The translations under genes and the position numbers were made by a program. A stretch of DNA of 64,000 nt from Labyrinthula sp. Ha (Eukaryota > Sar > Bigyra > Labyrinthulida > Labyrinthulaceae). Of this stretch, positions 49,701-62,049 are shown in pieces (position 1 is the first letter of the stretch; the number at the start of each line of letters is the position of its first letter). The DNA is taken from assembly GCA_015227615.1 (NCBI GenBank), contig JAALGZ010000002.1, positions 868,001 through 932,000 on the forward strand, given 5' to 3'. The notes below the pieces were generated by a model. The model had not been told where the DNA came from. It worked only from the letters and a program-made list of their open reading frames with translations, and made no database searches.

Positions 49701-51620
49701 TTTTTTTGGAAAAAGTGTTTTATATCGACATTTTATCATAAAATATCATGTTTAACCAGGTTCCGTGTTTTCATTTCTATACGGCGCTTGCACGTACTCG
49801 GTTTTTGCATAAAAGTGATTCTTTCCACAAAAAAATGATATTGGCGCGGATACAATAGACCAAATGAATTCTACTAGGATTTTTGTACTATTCCTTTTCA
49901 AAATATTTAACATAACTTTCATTCTCCAGATAATGTTCTAGAACCAGCTTTTCAAGTGATTTAGCATTTAACTTAAAGGGTTTCACCCTCTATAGAGCAC
50001 CTAGGTCAACTTTCTGGGAAAATATGAGGGAAAATTTATTTGTTATTGGCATTTTTTTTGGAAAAAGTGTTTTATATCGGCATCTCATTATAAAATATCA
50101 TGTTTTAGCAACTTTCCATGTTTTCATTTCTATACGGCGCTTACACGTACTCGGTTATTGCATAAAAGTGATTCTTTCCACAGAAAAATGATATTGGCGC
50201 GGATACAATAGACCAAATGAATTCTACTAGGATTTTTTGTACTATTCCTGTTCAAAATATTTAACATAACTTTTATTCTCCAGATAATGTTCTAGAACCA
50301 GCTTTTCAAGTGATTTAGCATTTAACTTAAAGGGTTTCACCCTCTATAGAGCACCTAGGTCAACTTTCTGGGAAAATATGAGGGAAAATTTATTTGTTAT
50401 TGGCATTTTTTTTTGGAAAAAGTATTTTATATCGACATTTTACCATAAAATATCATGTTTAACCAGGTTCCGTGTTTTCATTTATATACGACGCTTGCAC
50501 GTACTCGGTTTTTGCATAAAAGTGATTCTTTCCACAAAAAAATGATATTGGCGCGGATACAATAGACCAAATGAATTCTACTAGGATTTTTATACTATTC
50601 CTTTTCAAAATATTTAACATAACTTTTATTCTGCATATAATGTTCTAGAACCAGTTTTTCAAGTGATTTAGCATTTAACTTAAAGGGTTTCACCCTCTAT
50701 AGAGCACCTAGGTCAACTTTCTGGGAAAATATGAGGGAAAATTTATTTGTTATTGGCATTTTTTTTTGGAAAAAGTGTTTTATATCGGCATCTCATTATA
50801 AAATATCATGTTTTAGCAACTTTCCATGTTTTCATCTCTATACGGCGCTTACACGTACTCGGTTATTGCATAAAAGTGATTCTTTCCACAAAAGAATGAT
50901 ATTGGCGCAGATACAATAGACCAAGTGGATTCTACTAGGATTTTTGTACTATTCCTTTTCAAAATATTTAACATAACTTTTATTCTCCAGATAATGTTCT
51001 AGAACCAGTTTTTCAAGTGATTTAGCATTTAACTTAAAGGGTTTCACCCTCTATAGAGCACCTAGGTCAACTTTCTGGGAAAATATGAGGGAAAATTTAT
51101 TCGTTATTGGCATTTTTTTTGGAAAAAGTGTTTTATATCGACATTTTATCATAAAATATCATGTTTTAGCAACTTTCCATGTTTTCATTTCTATACGGCG
51201 CTTGCACGTACTCAGTTTTTGCATAAAAGTGATTCTTTCCACAAAAAATGATATTGGCGCGGATACAATAGACCAAATGAATTCTACTAGGATTTTTTGT
51301 ACTATTCCTTTTCAAAATATTTAACATAACTTTCATTCTCCAGATAATGTTCTAGAACCAGTTTTTCAAGTGATTTAGCATTTAACTTAAAGGGTTTCAC
51401 CCTCTATAGAGCACCTAGGTCAACTTTCTGGGAAAATATGAGGGAAAATTTATTTGTTATTGGCATTTTTTTTGGAAAAAGTTTTTATATCGACATTTTA
51501 TCATAAAATATCATGTTTAACCAGGTTCCGTGTTTTCATTTATATACGGCGCTTGCACGTACTCGGTTATTGCATAAAAGTGATTCTTTCCACAAAAGAA
51601 TGATATTGGTACGAATACAA
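43716..51620. repeat. Tandem satellite array, about 22 copies of a 353-bp unit
   Basis: A unit of 352-354 bp repeats head to tail about 22.4 times without interruption. Each copy carries landmarks in the same order: ATGAGGGAAAATTTATT, ATAAAATATCATGTTT, CACGTACTC, GATATTGGCGCGGATAC, CAAAATATTTAACATAAC, ATGTTCTAGAACCAG and GAGCACCTAGGTCAAC. Full units begin at about 44029, 44381, 44734, and so on to 51437. Copies differ by a few percent and by T-run length. Two alternative blocks exist after ATCATGTTT: TTAACCAGGTTCC-type and TTAGCAACTTTCC-type. The first and last copies are truncated and grade into unrelated DNA. It lies in the longest gene-poor stretch, as centromeric or heterochromatic satellites do, but a centromeric role is inference. 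Confidence 0.97.
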
Positions 51621-54600
51621 CATGCTAGGCAGGTTCGATTGGGAGTTTCTAACTAAGTACAATAGAATGTTCCAGAAATATAGTAAATCATGAGCTTAAG
51701 ATGTCAGGATAAGTTTACAATAACGTGTTTATAATATTTCGTTGGTCTAGAATCACGACTAGCCAGAATGGCAACTTATATGTTTCTTACTCTATGATAT
51801 CGGCTGACATGCTGTTTTGGAAATTAAATTTTCCCGTTAGATGAATTTCTGCATAGTTACTTAATAAAATATCCAATAACAATGCACCATTTGGGTTCAA
51901 GCTACCGGATATTAATTTCTGTAGGCCCATACTCTCGAAGAAACATTGTTATCCCAATGTAAATAACTCTAAATGTACGAGTTTAAATTAATATCTTCCT
52001 ATAGGAATTCACTAAGAGTGCATCCAAGTAAGAGATTCTTACCTATAGTCTGAATTGACTAAAGGCAGTTACACATATTCACACTATATTCATTTTATTA
52101 TACTGTTGGAGAAATGTGCTGATATCTATATTCGGTTTTTAAGCTTCTTGAAGAAATAATAGTTTTCACCCAAATTTTTGATTCGAGAAGTTTACGAGTT
52201 TAATTTTCAATCAATTCTGGTGTGCAAAACATATCATATTATTTTTTAACCATCAAAAAAACCATCGTATATAGTTCTAGGTAACTAGAATAACTTAGCC
52301 TTGATATATCAAAGTGTAACGTAATGTTGACTCCATCCAAGTATCAAGAAATCTCTATATCGTTTAGTATTAGTCTTAAAACACAATGTAATAAATGTCT
52401 TTATAGGCTTTTTTCAAAAAGTTTTCATATGTATTTACTTTATTAAAACCTCATAATATTAAGAAATTAACTTAAGCCATTAGCAAATGCTGAAAGTTGC
52501 CCGTGTTATTGAAGTCTAAGAGAAAATATTTTCATCATCTATTAACCAATGTCTAATTATCATAAATCAAACAGTATATATTCAACTTAGATTTATGAAT
52601 GATGAATCTGAAGAGAAAGTGACCTGAATCCTAAAAAAAGAGGAACGATGTGGTTGGGATCTGATAGTGTCAATTTCTTGCACCTTAAGTTATGCTAAGT
52701 CTAAAAAACTAGAGGTTACCATGTTTTGCTATTATCTACCGGATGGCGGATATATTTAAGATAAATAATTTTCTTTTCTTCACCTCTATGACATAGATAG
52801 CTAATTTTAGTGCTGAAAACCCAATTATTCTTTGTATTTCATTTCATATCATACTTGACAAATTATTCTTAATTTGTATTCATTATAGTGGAATGTATAG
52901 TGTGAATCTTTGTAAAACTTATTGTATACTGAAATTTTTGCTGTAAAATAAGGGAATTATAATTTTGGGATAAAATCAAACTTAAATAGAACGCTGGTTT
53001 GGCTTTACTTGACACCTAAATGAGACGTATCGATATCAATTGTTATTAGCTAGAACAATTTCTACTATTAATATCACTACAAGCGAACATGAATATCAAA
53101 AAGGAAACATTTTTACAGAATAAAGGGATATAAAAAGAGATTTGACAAAATTCTTGCCAAGATAAATTACCCAAAATTTGTCCCTCCATGATTCACTTAT
53201 ACATACAACTTAATACATGAAATCTGCGAATTCAAAGGAAAACTACCATATTAGCAGGGTTACTGTACACTCCATCTGGTTTATATAATCCCATAAATAT
53301 ATGCACCCATCTGGTTAAAGGTTTTTGTTTGCTCTTAATATTATTATGGTATCTTCAAACCCAACACAGGTCAACAGCAATATATTATTCTATTAACTCA
53401 AATTTTATTGTCAACAGTATCTATTGTAATACTTGTGATTCTCGCTAATATAAGAAATATAATAATTTCATTAATACCTTTGGCAGCTACTTAGGAACTC
53501 TAAATGATCTAACGGTTCCATTCAATTTAGATACCTAGTCGCAATATTATATAATCAAGGTCTCCCCATTTTAATTGAACTATGCAACTAATATGGAAAT
53601 TTTATTTTTTGCAGACGAAAGTATTCACCATGTGGTGACCAAAGTCTTGAAGCAAATCTCAATATTAGCGCTAACAAGAAGAAATAATGATCCTTGAAAG
53701 TACCCTACTCTATTTTCTTCTTGCAAACATATTTGAAAATTAAGTTCCCAAACATCTTTCTACATCCATGTATAACCCCTTATTTACCCAAACTTTGTAC
53801 CGAAATTGTTCTCAATTAGTTCTACATTACCAGATAAATAACTTATCAAATACAAGATTTAGCAGATGTATATTATTACTATTGTATTGTAAGATATATC
53901 TTAATACTGCTATTTACCTTTCTAACGATTTCACTTTGTTTGCTGCAGCCCAACACTTCATCTTGCATTTGGAACTAACGCTAAACTGTTTCGCTCTGTT
54001 AAATGTTCAATCTGTTGTTCATGCTTTTCTTTATTCATTGATTTTTGAACCATTTAATACCACTCAGGTACCAGAGATCCCTTGCTACGAATCTGTCATT
54101 ATTTTTATAATAAAATTTATATGGTCAAATAGGTTTTCCCGGTTTTTCAGGAGGCAGAAATCAATATGCATTTCTAAAGCGAAGATTCTCCTGAACTGCC
54201 GTATAAAATTTTTAAAAGTCAACATGATCCGTGAGGAACGCATCATACCTTTTTAAAGAACGAATTAGAATTTATTTAGGATAAAATTATGACCGTAATG
54301 AAAAGTAAATCTAACCTATATATGGCACTAAGAATCAACTATACTAAGTAAACTGTATATACTTCAAGGTAAATCAATAAACAACCATTGTAAAGAGGTG
54401 TGTAGTTCATACCTTATTATTTTCGGTCTGACTCGGATACTAGTATATCCTATATAAAAACCGGGCTTTTAAATTAGCAATAAAAATTTTAAATAGTGTT
54501 TTTTGCAGATAGATGAAACTGAACGTAAGATGGATTAAAATGAATAGATTGTAATTTGTGCTCCAGATAATGGGCGAAAAAGCTGCAACCGTCAAGTCGT

Positions 54601-56180
54601 TTCCGCACCTGAATATTTCCGTGGATAAACAGGGTAAATTAAATCCTATCAAGTTTATTTTTAAACTTCAAGATTTTCATCTGTATTTTCCTAGAGTTTA
54701 TTTGGCGGTATGAGAATCGTAATTAACCCTCTATTGCTATCAAGTCCTCTAGATCTTATATGAGGAATATGGGTTTCGAATGTTTACTTTGTTACAGTAC
54801 GAGTTGTTCAAACTCTTTCTATCGTTGGATGAGACTTTACTAGAATCTTGTTCGGCGGTTCAAACTTCATATGACTCCATAAAGGGTTGTAGGCTAGTCC
54901 TACCTTTTGTCTTTCTCTGTACAGTACTCTTAGTTCAAAATATTAGTGGCATTAGCTCTGTCTTATGCTTAAGGGTATTTCAATAGTCGGTCTATATTTC
55001 AGCGACTCCTTACGTTTAAATGATATGATACCATAAGGTACACATATAACTGTACGACACTTCTATTTCAGAAAGTACACATGTTGGTGTGCACCAGGTC
55101 AACTATGGGTTGACACCTTCTGATAAATTCCATGGGCTTAAATTTACCCAACAACTCTCAACCAAATTCTTAGACCGTTTCAAGTATCACAAGGGATGTG
55201 CAAGACGCTAATTTCACAGTGAATAAGGCGAGCAGAAAATAAATAAGAAGAATTTTTCCTTTAAGCTAGAAAAACAGTAATGAAGTTAAACTATGTACCT
55301 TTACCGAAGATTACGGTTCACATTACCTGTTCCATGGGTTGTATAGGCTGCATTTATGATCCCAAAATTGGACTTCACGGCAAAGCCCACCCTGATGATT
55401 TCATTAGAAAAGGACTATCTCAGCAAAACCAATCATAAATTAGCTTTTCGAAGTTTAGGCTGAAGCCTAACATCCTGATATGATCAATAGCACCATAATA
55501 CAGTGTTTTATTTAGGCTTCTAAAAAATAAACCCAGTTATTGATTCGAATAAAAAGTTTCTGAACTTTTTTTGACTGCTTTTTTATTTAAATAATAAAAC
55601 AAAATGGTTGTAGAAGGACCAGAAAACCATGAAAAAAATATTTTTTTTAATTTGTCCCTAAATAAAACTTGACCCCTAGTGACGATTCGGCGTTAACATT
55701 AAATTAACTTGCAACACAAAAAACTGTGGTAGGAAAGAGGAAGTAGAAGTGCTTACCATATTGAATCTTGTACTTAAACCCCATGTCAAGGACAAAATTT
55801 CATTTATAGCTACACATCCAGTATATCGATATTTCAATCAACTTTAATTGTAATCATTTGATCGGCCATTACTGAACGATCACCCTGTAAGAATAACTTC
55901 GTCATATATCCTGCAAATATCCTAATTGGACCAATTAGATTCTGGAATCTAACCAAGACCCGTTGGAAAAGACATAATATTGCTCGAATTCGACCGATAA
56001 TTCTTGACAGGCGGAGTATGAATTCGAATTGTTAAAAAAAAGAAAATGAAACCAAAACCAACAGCAGAAAATAAGAAAAAAGAACGCCTATTATGACCAA
56101 GAACGTCAATAAAAAGAATCTGGAGGCAGAAAAAAAGACGAAGGAAAACCCATCCCACGAAGCAGGATCAAAATAAATAA
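51621..56180. other. Gene-poor DNA after the satellite array
   Basis: I found no gene that I can support with confidence. The only long frame is at 53768-54256, listed separately. An A-rich stretch at about 56.03-56.18 kb leads into the Crypton-like element and may belong to its 5' part. Confidence 0.4.
53768..54256 (+). CDS. Hypothetical 162-residue ORF, unrecognised
   Basis: This frame is longer than expected by chance in such AT-rich DNA. However, its product is dominated by L, I, F, N and R with no domain, no clear signal peptide and no repeats (for example FSRCILLLLYCKIYLNTAIY). It may be a chance frame or the remnant of a mobile-element protein. There is no neighbouring gene to give context. 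Confidence 0.2.
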   Translation: MYNPLFTQTLYRNCSQLVLHYQINNLSNTRFSRCILLLLYCKIYLNTAIYLSNDFTLFAAAQHFILHLELTLNCFALLNVQSVVHAFLYSLIFEPFNTTQVPEIPCYESVIIFIIKFIWSNRFSRFFRRQKSICISKAKILLNCRIKFLKVNMIREERIIPF

Positions 56181-56189
56181 ATAAAAAAT

Positions 56190-57272
56190 TATAATGAGGA
56201 AATGGACGTGGATGTTATCAAAAAGAAATCCCGCAATCGATATTCGAAAGAAGTAACTGCCTTGAAGGAGTTGATACATAAGAATGGAAGAAATTAAGTC
56301 GAACGAAAACATACCCGGGCTAATTTAGTGCATTTAGGATAGATAAATATTCCGTAAACTTATTGCGGACCAAGAACAGCATGTTTAAGAAACTAAATGA
56401 AAGAAAATCAATGGACTTAGGAGCTTTATTCTGAAAGAGCTGCACCAGTTGATTTAGAAGCGAAGAAGAAGAAGCTGAAACTACAAAAGGCAAAGCCTTT
56501 AACCAAGAAAAAGTCTTAGATTTCAAAGAAAAGTTAGAATTCGTGGGGATCATCAACATCCAGAAGAAAGTTGTTATTCTAGTAGCATACTATGGTGCGC
56601 TAAGAGTGGGAGAGAGCTATGAACTAAGAATTCAAAATGTAAAGCTTGATAGAAAGCATGAAAAACCTTATTTGTTGAAATAGTGAACACTGCTGCAGTT
56701 GGAACAAAGTTCTTCGTTCAAGAGCCCTCTTACGTGAGTTTTTAAAATATACATATAAAGCAGAATTGGGGAAGATCACGAGAAAAGGATATTCGTACTC
56801 TTATCTAGGATATACAAAGTGTTTCAAAAAGCTTGTAGAATGAAGAAAAGCTATAGCCTGGTTTCAAAATCTGGCAAAGAAATGGCTGCAGTTAGAAGTT
56901 TGGATGAACATTTACATACCGACCATAGACTCAGAAGCACAGCAGTGACGGCCTTGCATGCAAACGGTGCGTCAAATAAGTAAATAATGGAGGAAGGTGC
57001 GGGCTTCAAGCGCAGGTGCACAGCAGTATGTTCAACAATCAGAGCATGAAGAACCCGTGAGAGCCAAAATGCTAAAAAAATTAGATCCATCGCAATATCA
57101 AAGAGAAGAAGGTAGAGTAAGGGTGAGAACAGAAAAAGGTGAATTAGTTTTGACAACAGGGTCAAACATGCAGTCAGGGAAAATGGATTTTGGAATTACA
57201 AAGATGGGAACCTTAACAATTCATAATCATTTTCGAGTAAATGAGGCAAAGATAGTGGTACAAACGGAATAA
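56190..57272 (+). pseudogene. Decayed Crypton-like tyrosine-recombinase transposon
   Basis: Plus-strand segments in more than one frame carry the catalytic boxes of a tyrosine recombinase in order. The first arginine box is VVILVAYYGALRVGESYELR (about 56.57-56.62 kb). The second box, DHRLRSTAVTALHANGAS (about 56.92-56.97 kb), has the H-x-x-R pattern. The end, SSAGAQQYVQQSEHEE (about 57.01-57.05 kb), has the nucleophilic tyrosine in the R-SS-x-A-x-x-Y context of Crypton-type enzymes. Box 1 lies in a frame closed by stops, and the tyrosine segment lies in a different frame from box 2, so the gene is dead. No reverse transcriptase is seen nearby, which favours Crypton over DIRS. A Lys-rich, partly open segment (VIKKKSRNRYSKEVTALKEL, about 56.2 kb) may be the N-terminal part. 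Confidence 0.62.
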
Positions 57273-57339
57273 AGAAACACAACTGCAAACAGTCCGGGAT
57301 GAAGCTCAATGAATAGTATAGAATAGTCAAGTTTCAATA

Positions 57340-57630
57340 TTAAATAAACAGATAATAGCGGTAGTACCCCTGAACCAACAGTTCTTCACATAAACTCTTA
57401 TTGTACATTTGAATACTTCCCAGTAGTACCAGAACTAATGTGGTCCAAATCTTAAAAAGCTCGATGCAAGCAAAGCTGTCTAGCCTTGTACATATCTCGT
57501 TTCGCTGGTTTCGTACCGACTTGGATGCTGACGCAACCTCGTTCAACAAACGAAATTTACAGCGAACTCGATCGTAAATAGCTCTTCTGCGTAATACCTC
57601 TGTATCTTTTCCTCCATTTGCGATAAACAA
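57340..57630 (-). CDS. Hypothetical ORF, unrecognised
   Basis: A minus-strand frame of about 96 codons just downstream of the Crypton-like remnant, with a basic helical first half (DTEVLRRRAIYDRVRCKFRL) and a hydrophobic segment (FKIWTTLVLVLLGSI). It begins without an ATG, so it would have to be an exon or a fragment. No family is recognised. Confidence 0.2.
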   Translation of the reverse strand: MFIANGGKDTEVLRRRAIYDRVRCKFRLLNEVASASKSVRNQRNEICTRLDSFACIELFKIWTTLVLVLLGSIQMYNKSLCEELLVQGYYRYYLFI

Positions 57631-58175
57631 GTGTTGAATGATGGTGTTTGGTTAACGTTCCTTTGAAGTTCATTAGCGGCTTGAAGGAGATAAGAATGAG
57701 AAAATCCAGAATGTACCAGCTTGGTTCATGTTTTTTAAATCTACAGCTATATATTAACTATAGTGGTTCTTCGCAGATGATCTCTTCATCTTCGTTAGGA
57801 ATGATACCACTGCTCAGGAGTCAGGACTATGTTTATTTTTCTTCGCATATAGTAGGAGAAATTTGTCAAGGCTGCAGAGAGTTTGACATCCGAACTTAAT
57901 AAGTATTGTAGAAGGCAACTTTGTGCCAACTTCCACTAAATCAAAAGGAATATCTGTTAAATCTTAGAAATTAAAAGAAATTTCGTTACATTCAAATTAT
58001 CTATTAGAAATATTATGGATGGTTTTATTCTATATCACTCTTAAGATAAAACTGCTCCCTGTTTTGTACAGATTAGGGACATAATATTATTTTAATTTAT
58101 AATAGTTAATAGTTTGCAGTTGTTGTTTTTTTTTTTTTGTGGTAAGAATATATTTAATCTTGTAAGTTGGATCAG

Positions 58176-58178
<3 letters not shown>

Positions 58179-58209
<31 letters not shown>
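58179..58209. repeat. (AT)n microsatellite
   Basis: About 15 perfect AT dinucleotides, roughly 400 bp upstream of the bZIP gene. Confidence 0.95.
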
Positions 58210-58212
<3 letters not shown>

Positions 58213-58441
58213 AGATAATTTTCTAAGAAAGGTACTGAATAGGCCCGTGCTCATAAGTGCATCTAAATAGCTAGAATAAAAAAAATATCGGGAATAATAA
58301 TAATAATGAATTAAAATATTTTACTTCTATTTTGAGATTATTATAATACTTTTATATATATATATTTTTTAAAAAGGGATAATTTTTAAAACACGGGATA
58401 AATTCTCATAAAAGTTAATTTTAAGAATCTGTCACATGCGT

Positions 58442-58502
58442 CCACGTGGCAGTATTATTAAATAGCGTATTGATATAAGTTTTTACAATCAAATTATATA
58501 AA
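58442..58502 (+). promoter_or_regulatory. G-box and TATA-like element upstream of the bZIP gene
   Basis: The palindrome CCACGTGG at 58442-58449 contains a CACGTG G-box, a typical bZIP or bHLH target. TATATAA lies at 58496-58502. The bZIP start codon is at 58609, so the TATA-like element sits about 107 bp and the G-box about 160 bp ahead of it. Possible self-regulation by the encoded bZIP factor is inference. Confidence 0.45.
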
Positions 58503-58608
58503 TAATAGTATTAATACAGAAGGAATGTTAACTGCAGTTTTTTCATAGTTACAAACTAAAACGTTGATCAATTGAACAACTGTCTAAATTAACAAAAGTA
58601 AACAAAAT

Positions 58609-59559
58609 ATGAGTTTTAAAGAAATTTCAGATAACGAAGAAGACAATAATCTTGACTCACCTGAACCTGTAAAAGTATTCCCTCTTAAAAATACTGAAGA
58701 CTTGCGTAATTATAACCCGAAGTCGGAACTTTTCTTGGACGATTACCTCTCAGAAAACAAACACTTTCACTTTTTCATGGAAGAACCGAAGATATTTAAA
58801 AGACAGCCTTCCTCTAGAACGTCCATTTCCATGAAAGATGAACAAGCTATCAAGAATACATGCTCAAGCGGTCTATCTAGTGAGTTGTTTGATGAAAAAG
58901 TTGCCAAGATAGCACAACCACCTGAGTTCCAACATCAAATCTATTCGCAGAATACTTTAAACTCATTTGGTTCTTTTGGATTTAGGGGGGATACCATACA
59001 GAAGTTTAATAGTTTCACAAGATACTTTGGAGATGTAGAAGTAAACCAATATTCTTTCGATGACAAGCCTGAAGAACAACACTTTCTTTCTATCGGCAAT
59101 ACAGCCGGTCCACAAAGTTTACTATATTCTTATTCAGATCAAGAAAAGTTTCCTGAAAAGAATACAAATTATTCCATAGCAAGTGACCATAAAGATACTG
59201 TAAAAGTTGGAGTCACTACAAGAAGTGCTGCTAAACATTTCTTAGGTGGTAAACCTTCATCAAGTGGAAGAAAAAGACAGAAGAGAGCATATTATAGAAA
59301 AGACAAACACTCTAAAGAATTCTTGGAGAAAATAGCTCAAGAAAGATTAGTAAGAAAAAGGGAGAAGAATAGAGAACTTGCTGCTAAGTCAAGGGATAGA
59401 AAAAAGAAAGAGCTTAATTTCTTGAGAGATCAGAACCAACAATTGCGTTCTGCTATTCTCAACATGCAAGAAGGTTGCTGTGAAACTTGTTGCTTGCGCA
59501 ATAAAGAGATTATCAACCTAGCCGAGTTTCCAGAAAACGCAGTTGAAGAAAGTTATTAA
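58609..59559 (+). CDS. bZIP transcription factor
   Basis: A single-exon gene encodes 316 residues. The basic region lies at about residues 246-268 (RLVRKREKNRELAAKSRDRK), with the invariant N-x7-R pattern (N254, R262), followed by KKKELNFLRDQNQQLRSAIL as a short leucine zipper of about three heptads. Upstream is a long Ser/Asp/Glu-rich, probably disordered activation region and a basic patch (GRKRQKRAYYRKDKHSK) that could add to nuclear import. After the zipper comes a cysteine cluster, CCETCC, possibly redox- or metal-sensitive. bZIP factors bind ACGT-core DNA as dimers. The zipper is short, so the dimer may rely on a partner. The start is the first ATG of the frame, about 107 bp after a TATA-like element. 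Confidence 0.92.
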   Translation: MSFKEISDNEEDNNLDSPEPVKVFPLKNTEDLRNYNPKSELFLDDYLSENKHFHFFMEEPKIFKRQPSSRTSISMKDEQAIKNTCSSGLSSELFDEKVAKIAQPPEFQHQIYSQNTLNSFGSFGFRGDTIQKFNSFTRYFGDVEVNQYSFDDKPEEQHFLSIGNTAGPQSLLYSYSDQEKFPEKNTNYSIASDHKDTVKVGVTTRSAAKHFLGGKPSSSGRKRQKRAYYRKDKHSKEFLEKIAQERLVRKREKNRELAAKSRDRKKKELNFLRDQNQQLRSAILNMQEGCCETCCLRNKEIINLAEFPENAVEESY

Positions 59560-60077
59560 GTTTTTGGGTGGATGAGGAACTGATTAATATTCAGCTGTAA
59601 TGTTATTTTACTTTTGTACACAGATTTGTATTGTAGGCAGACACAGAAACTTATTTATGAGAAGTATTAGCACTTGAGAGTGATAGCGGCTTTTGAATAC
59701 CAAAGATTATTGACCATATTTACATATGTTTTGCTTGTTGCTTGTAGAAAGTTTTGTTTATGTTATCTATACAAAAAAAGCCATAAAAATATACAAAAAA
59801 TTACATAGTATTGTTACAAACATACTTTAACATTTAAACTACACAAATGACGTTTAATAATACACCACCAAATGCACAAGAGATATATTAAGATTTAGTT
59901 TTACTCTTTGAACTAGGAGACTTAGCTGATTACGTTGGGATATCTATTTCATTTCGCCTAGAGCGTTGTTTGTTTGATTAAATACAAGTTAGATTTTTCT
60001 TGAAATTTTGAAATTTTACGTACAATTCTAAGATTTACTTATAATACAAAGTATATGAACCCTTGTATTAACACACG

Positions 60078-60109
<32 letters not shown>

Positions 60110-62040
60110 GTAGCTGACAATTTCACCACTATAAGGGTTTATCAAGTTATGTGTGTGTTCCAGGTTGTATCATGGCATAAATCAAAACCACCTTTGCTTT
60201 TACAGTTAACTTAAGAAAGACTACTAAAAACTTTAGTGTACTAACGGCAGCAATATTATATTTTATTTAGAGAGTTGTTACCAAAGCAACCGGTTCTTAC
60301 CTTGCAATATACTTTGCAGCTTATCTCGTATAATGTATCCGCATATAGATAACAAGAAAACGTATACATCAACAAGTGAATAAAGGACAAGAAATAACAG
60401 GTAGTAAACCCTGTGGAAAATGTAACTCAGACGCACTCTTACTCTGAGATAAAGCTTTTTTTAGTTATTAGTTTCTTTATATACTTAGGCATACTTCGGT
60501 TTCTGGGAGTGTTACGTCCCTGGAACACATATTGTCAATATTACATTACCATATTTTTAAAAGAGACATAAAGTACATGGGAGCATGCTTTTGCACTCCG
60601 GAGTTTACCACTCCGACATCTAATTGGCTCGATTTCATATTTCCCAAAAATTAAATCCAAAATCAAAATTAAAAACAAGTACAAAAGATAAAGGTTCAAG
60701 GATCACGGAAGATCGATCTCAACGCAGAGGAAGAGGGAGAAAAAGATGATACCTGTCATCTATTAAGTCAAGGTATGTTCTTATATCTTGTTTTGTCTTT
60801 AGACTATTAAAAGCAACATTGTATCAAGATTTTAACTTCGGATCAGAGAGAAATGAACGAAAGCTCAAAAAATTTCTTTTGGTTTATGGTGAAAGCTATT
60901 TATGGAGCTCCATGAAGTGTGGAAAGGTCAAAATGCATGTAATGCTATCAGTACAATGTTCAAAGTTACAAAAAAGATGTTTATTTCAAGATTGTAACCC
61001 TGGATGAAGCCAACGTGTTTGAAGGAAAAGCATCCTAAGTTGGTATCAAATAAAAACCTCAGGTTAATATCTCAGGCAAAACTGTAACTCTATTAGCAAG
61101 TTTAGGGTTTTCTGAATGTATGAAGGGCAACACGTTCAGAGCTAATTAATTAGCTTTGGCTTTGAGTTCAAAAAAGTTTCAAGGTACACAAAAATGAAAA
61201 TAAGAATAAGAAACTCAACATGAAGAAGTGGGGTTCAGAAATCAATACGTATTTTTTTTATTTTATTTAATAGTTCTCAGGGCAAAACAAGTATAAGAAC
61301 AAACTGATGCTCAAAATATAAAAGGTAGATACTTTTTAAATATAGGGTTCGTAAAGGGAGATAGGGCTCTACTTCGCTTTTGAAGTTCTCACATACTCTA
61401 TCCTTTATAAAAGTCTTAAGTGGGAGGTTGTGAGCGGTTACATCTTCAATTTACTTTCAATAGCCTAAGCGGGAGGAGGGCGGTTTATCAATACAATAAA
61501 AAAACATGGAGTTCAAGATTCTTTATCTCAATTCAAACAAAACATGGAGTTCAATTAATTTTCATGGAGGGGCTAGGGAACAGGGCCAAGGTTTTGGAAA
61601 AAGGGCCAAGGTTTGATTTTGAAGAAAGATCTAAGGCTAGGCACTGGCACAGGATAAGATCAAGACAATGATAATATTATAGTTCAAGTTTAAACGCCAA
61701 AATTCAAACGAGAAAGATTACCCTCATCCTAGCCCTCGCCCTTAAATATCTTCTTCCTTCTTACTGTTGTCCCTAAGTTCAATTCAGGCTCCTGGGATAG
61801 AGGTGCTTTAGTGTCCGAATTATTTATAATCAAACCATCTGCATTGGCACGCAAAAACTTACGTATCATGAGAACTGCAACCAATTTTTTATTCAGTATT
61901 GGGATAATAATCTTCGCTGCAAAGAAGCTTATACTCTGTCATAAGCTTAGAGTACTTCGATGAAGATTTTTATGGTGCCTTTAAATTTCCTAGTTTAGGA
62001 ACCCAAATCTTGAACTCCATGGCATTGGACTTTGAAACAG
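59560..62040. other. Intergenic DNA with an (AT)n microsatellite
   Basis: There is no gene that I can support. An (AT)n run lies at about 60078-60106. A small palindromic, slightly GC-richer patch (CTCCGGAG at about 60.6 kb) and short plus-strand frames at 60.8-61.0 and 61.4-61.7 kb show no recognisable domain. Confidence 0.4.
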
Positions 62041-62049
62041 GAATTGCTT

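Noticed and set aside
44029-51324. Recurring 60-89-codon frames beginning MRENLFVIGIFF in many satellite units
   Set aside because: They follow from the repeated DNA. Their length and frame change with T-run length between units, there is no domain, and the composition mirrors the base composition.
43716-51620. CRISPR-like interpretation of the repeats
   Set aside because: Units are 353 bp and contiguous without unique spacers, and the context is eukaryotic; this is a satellite.
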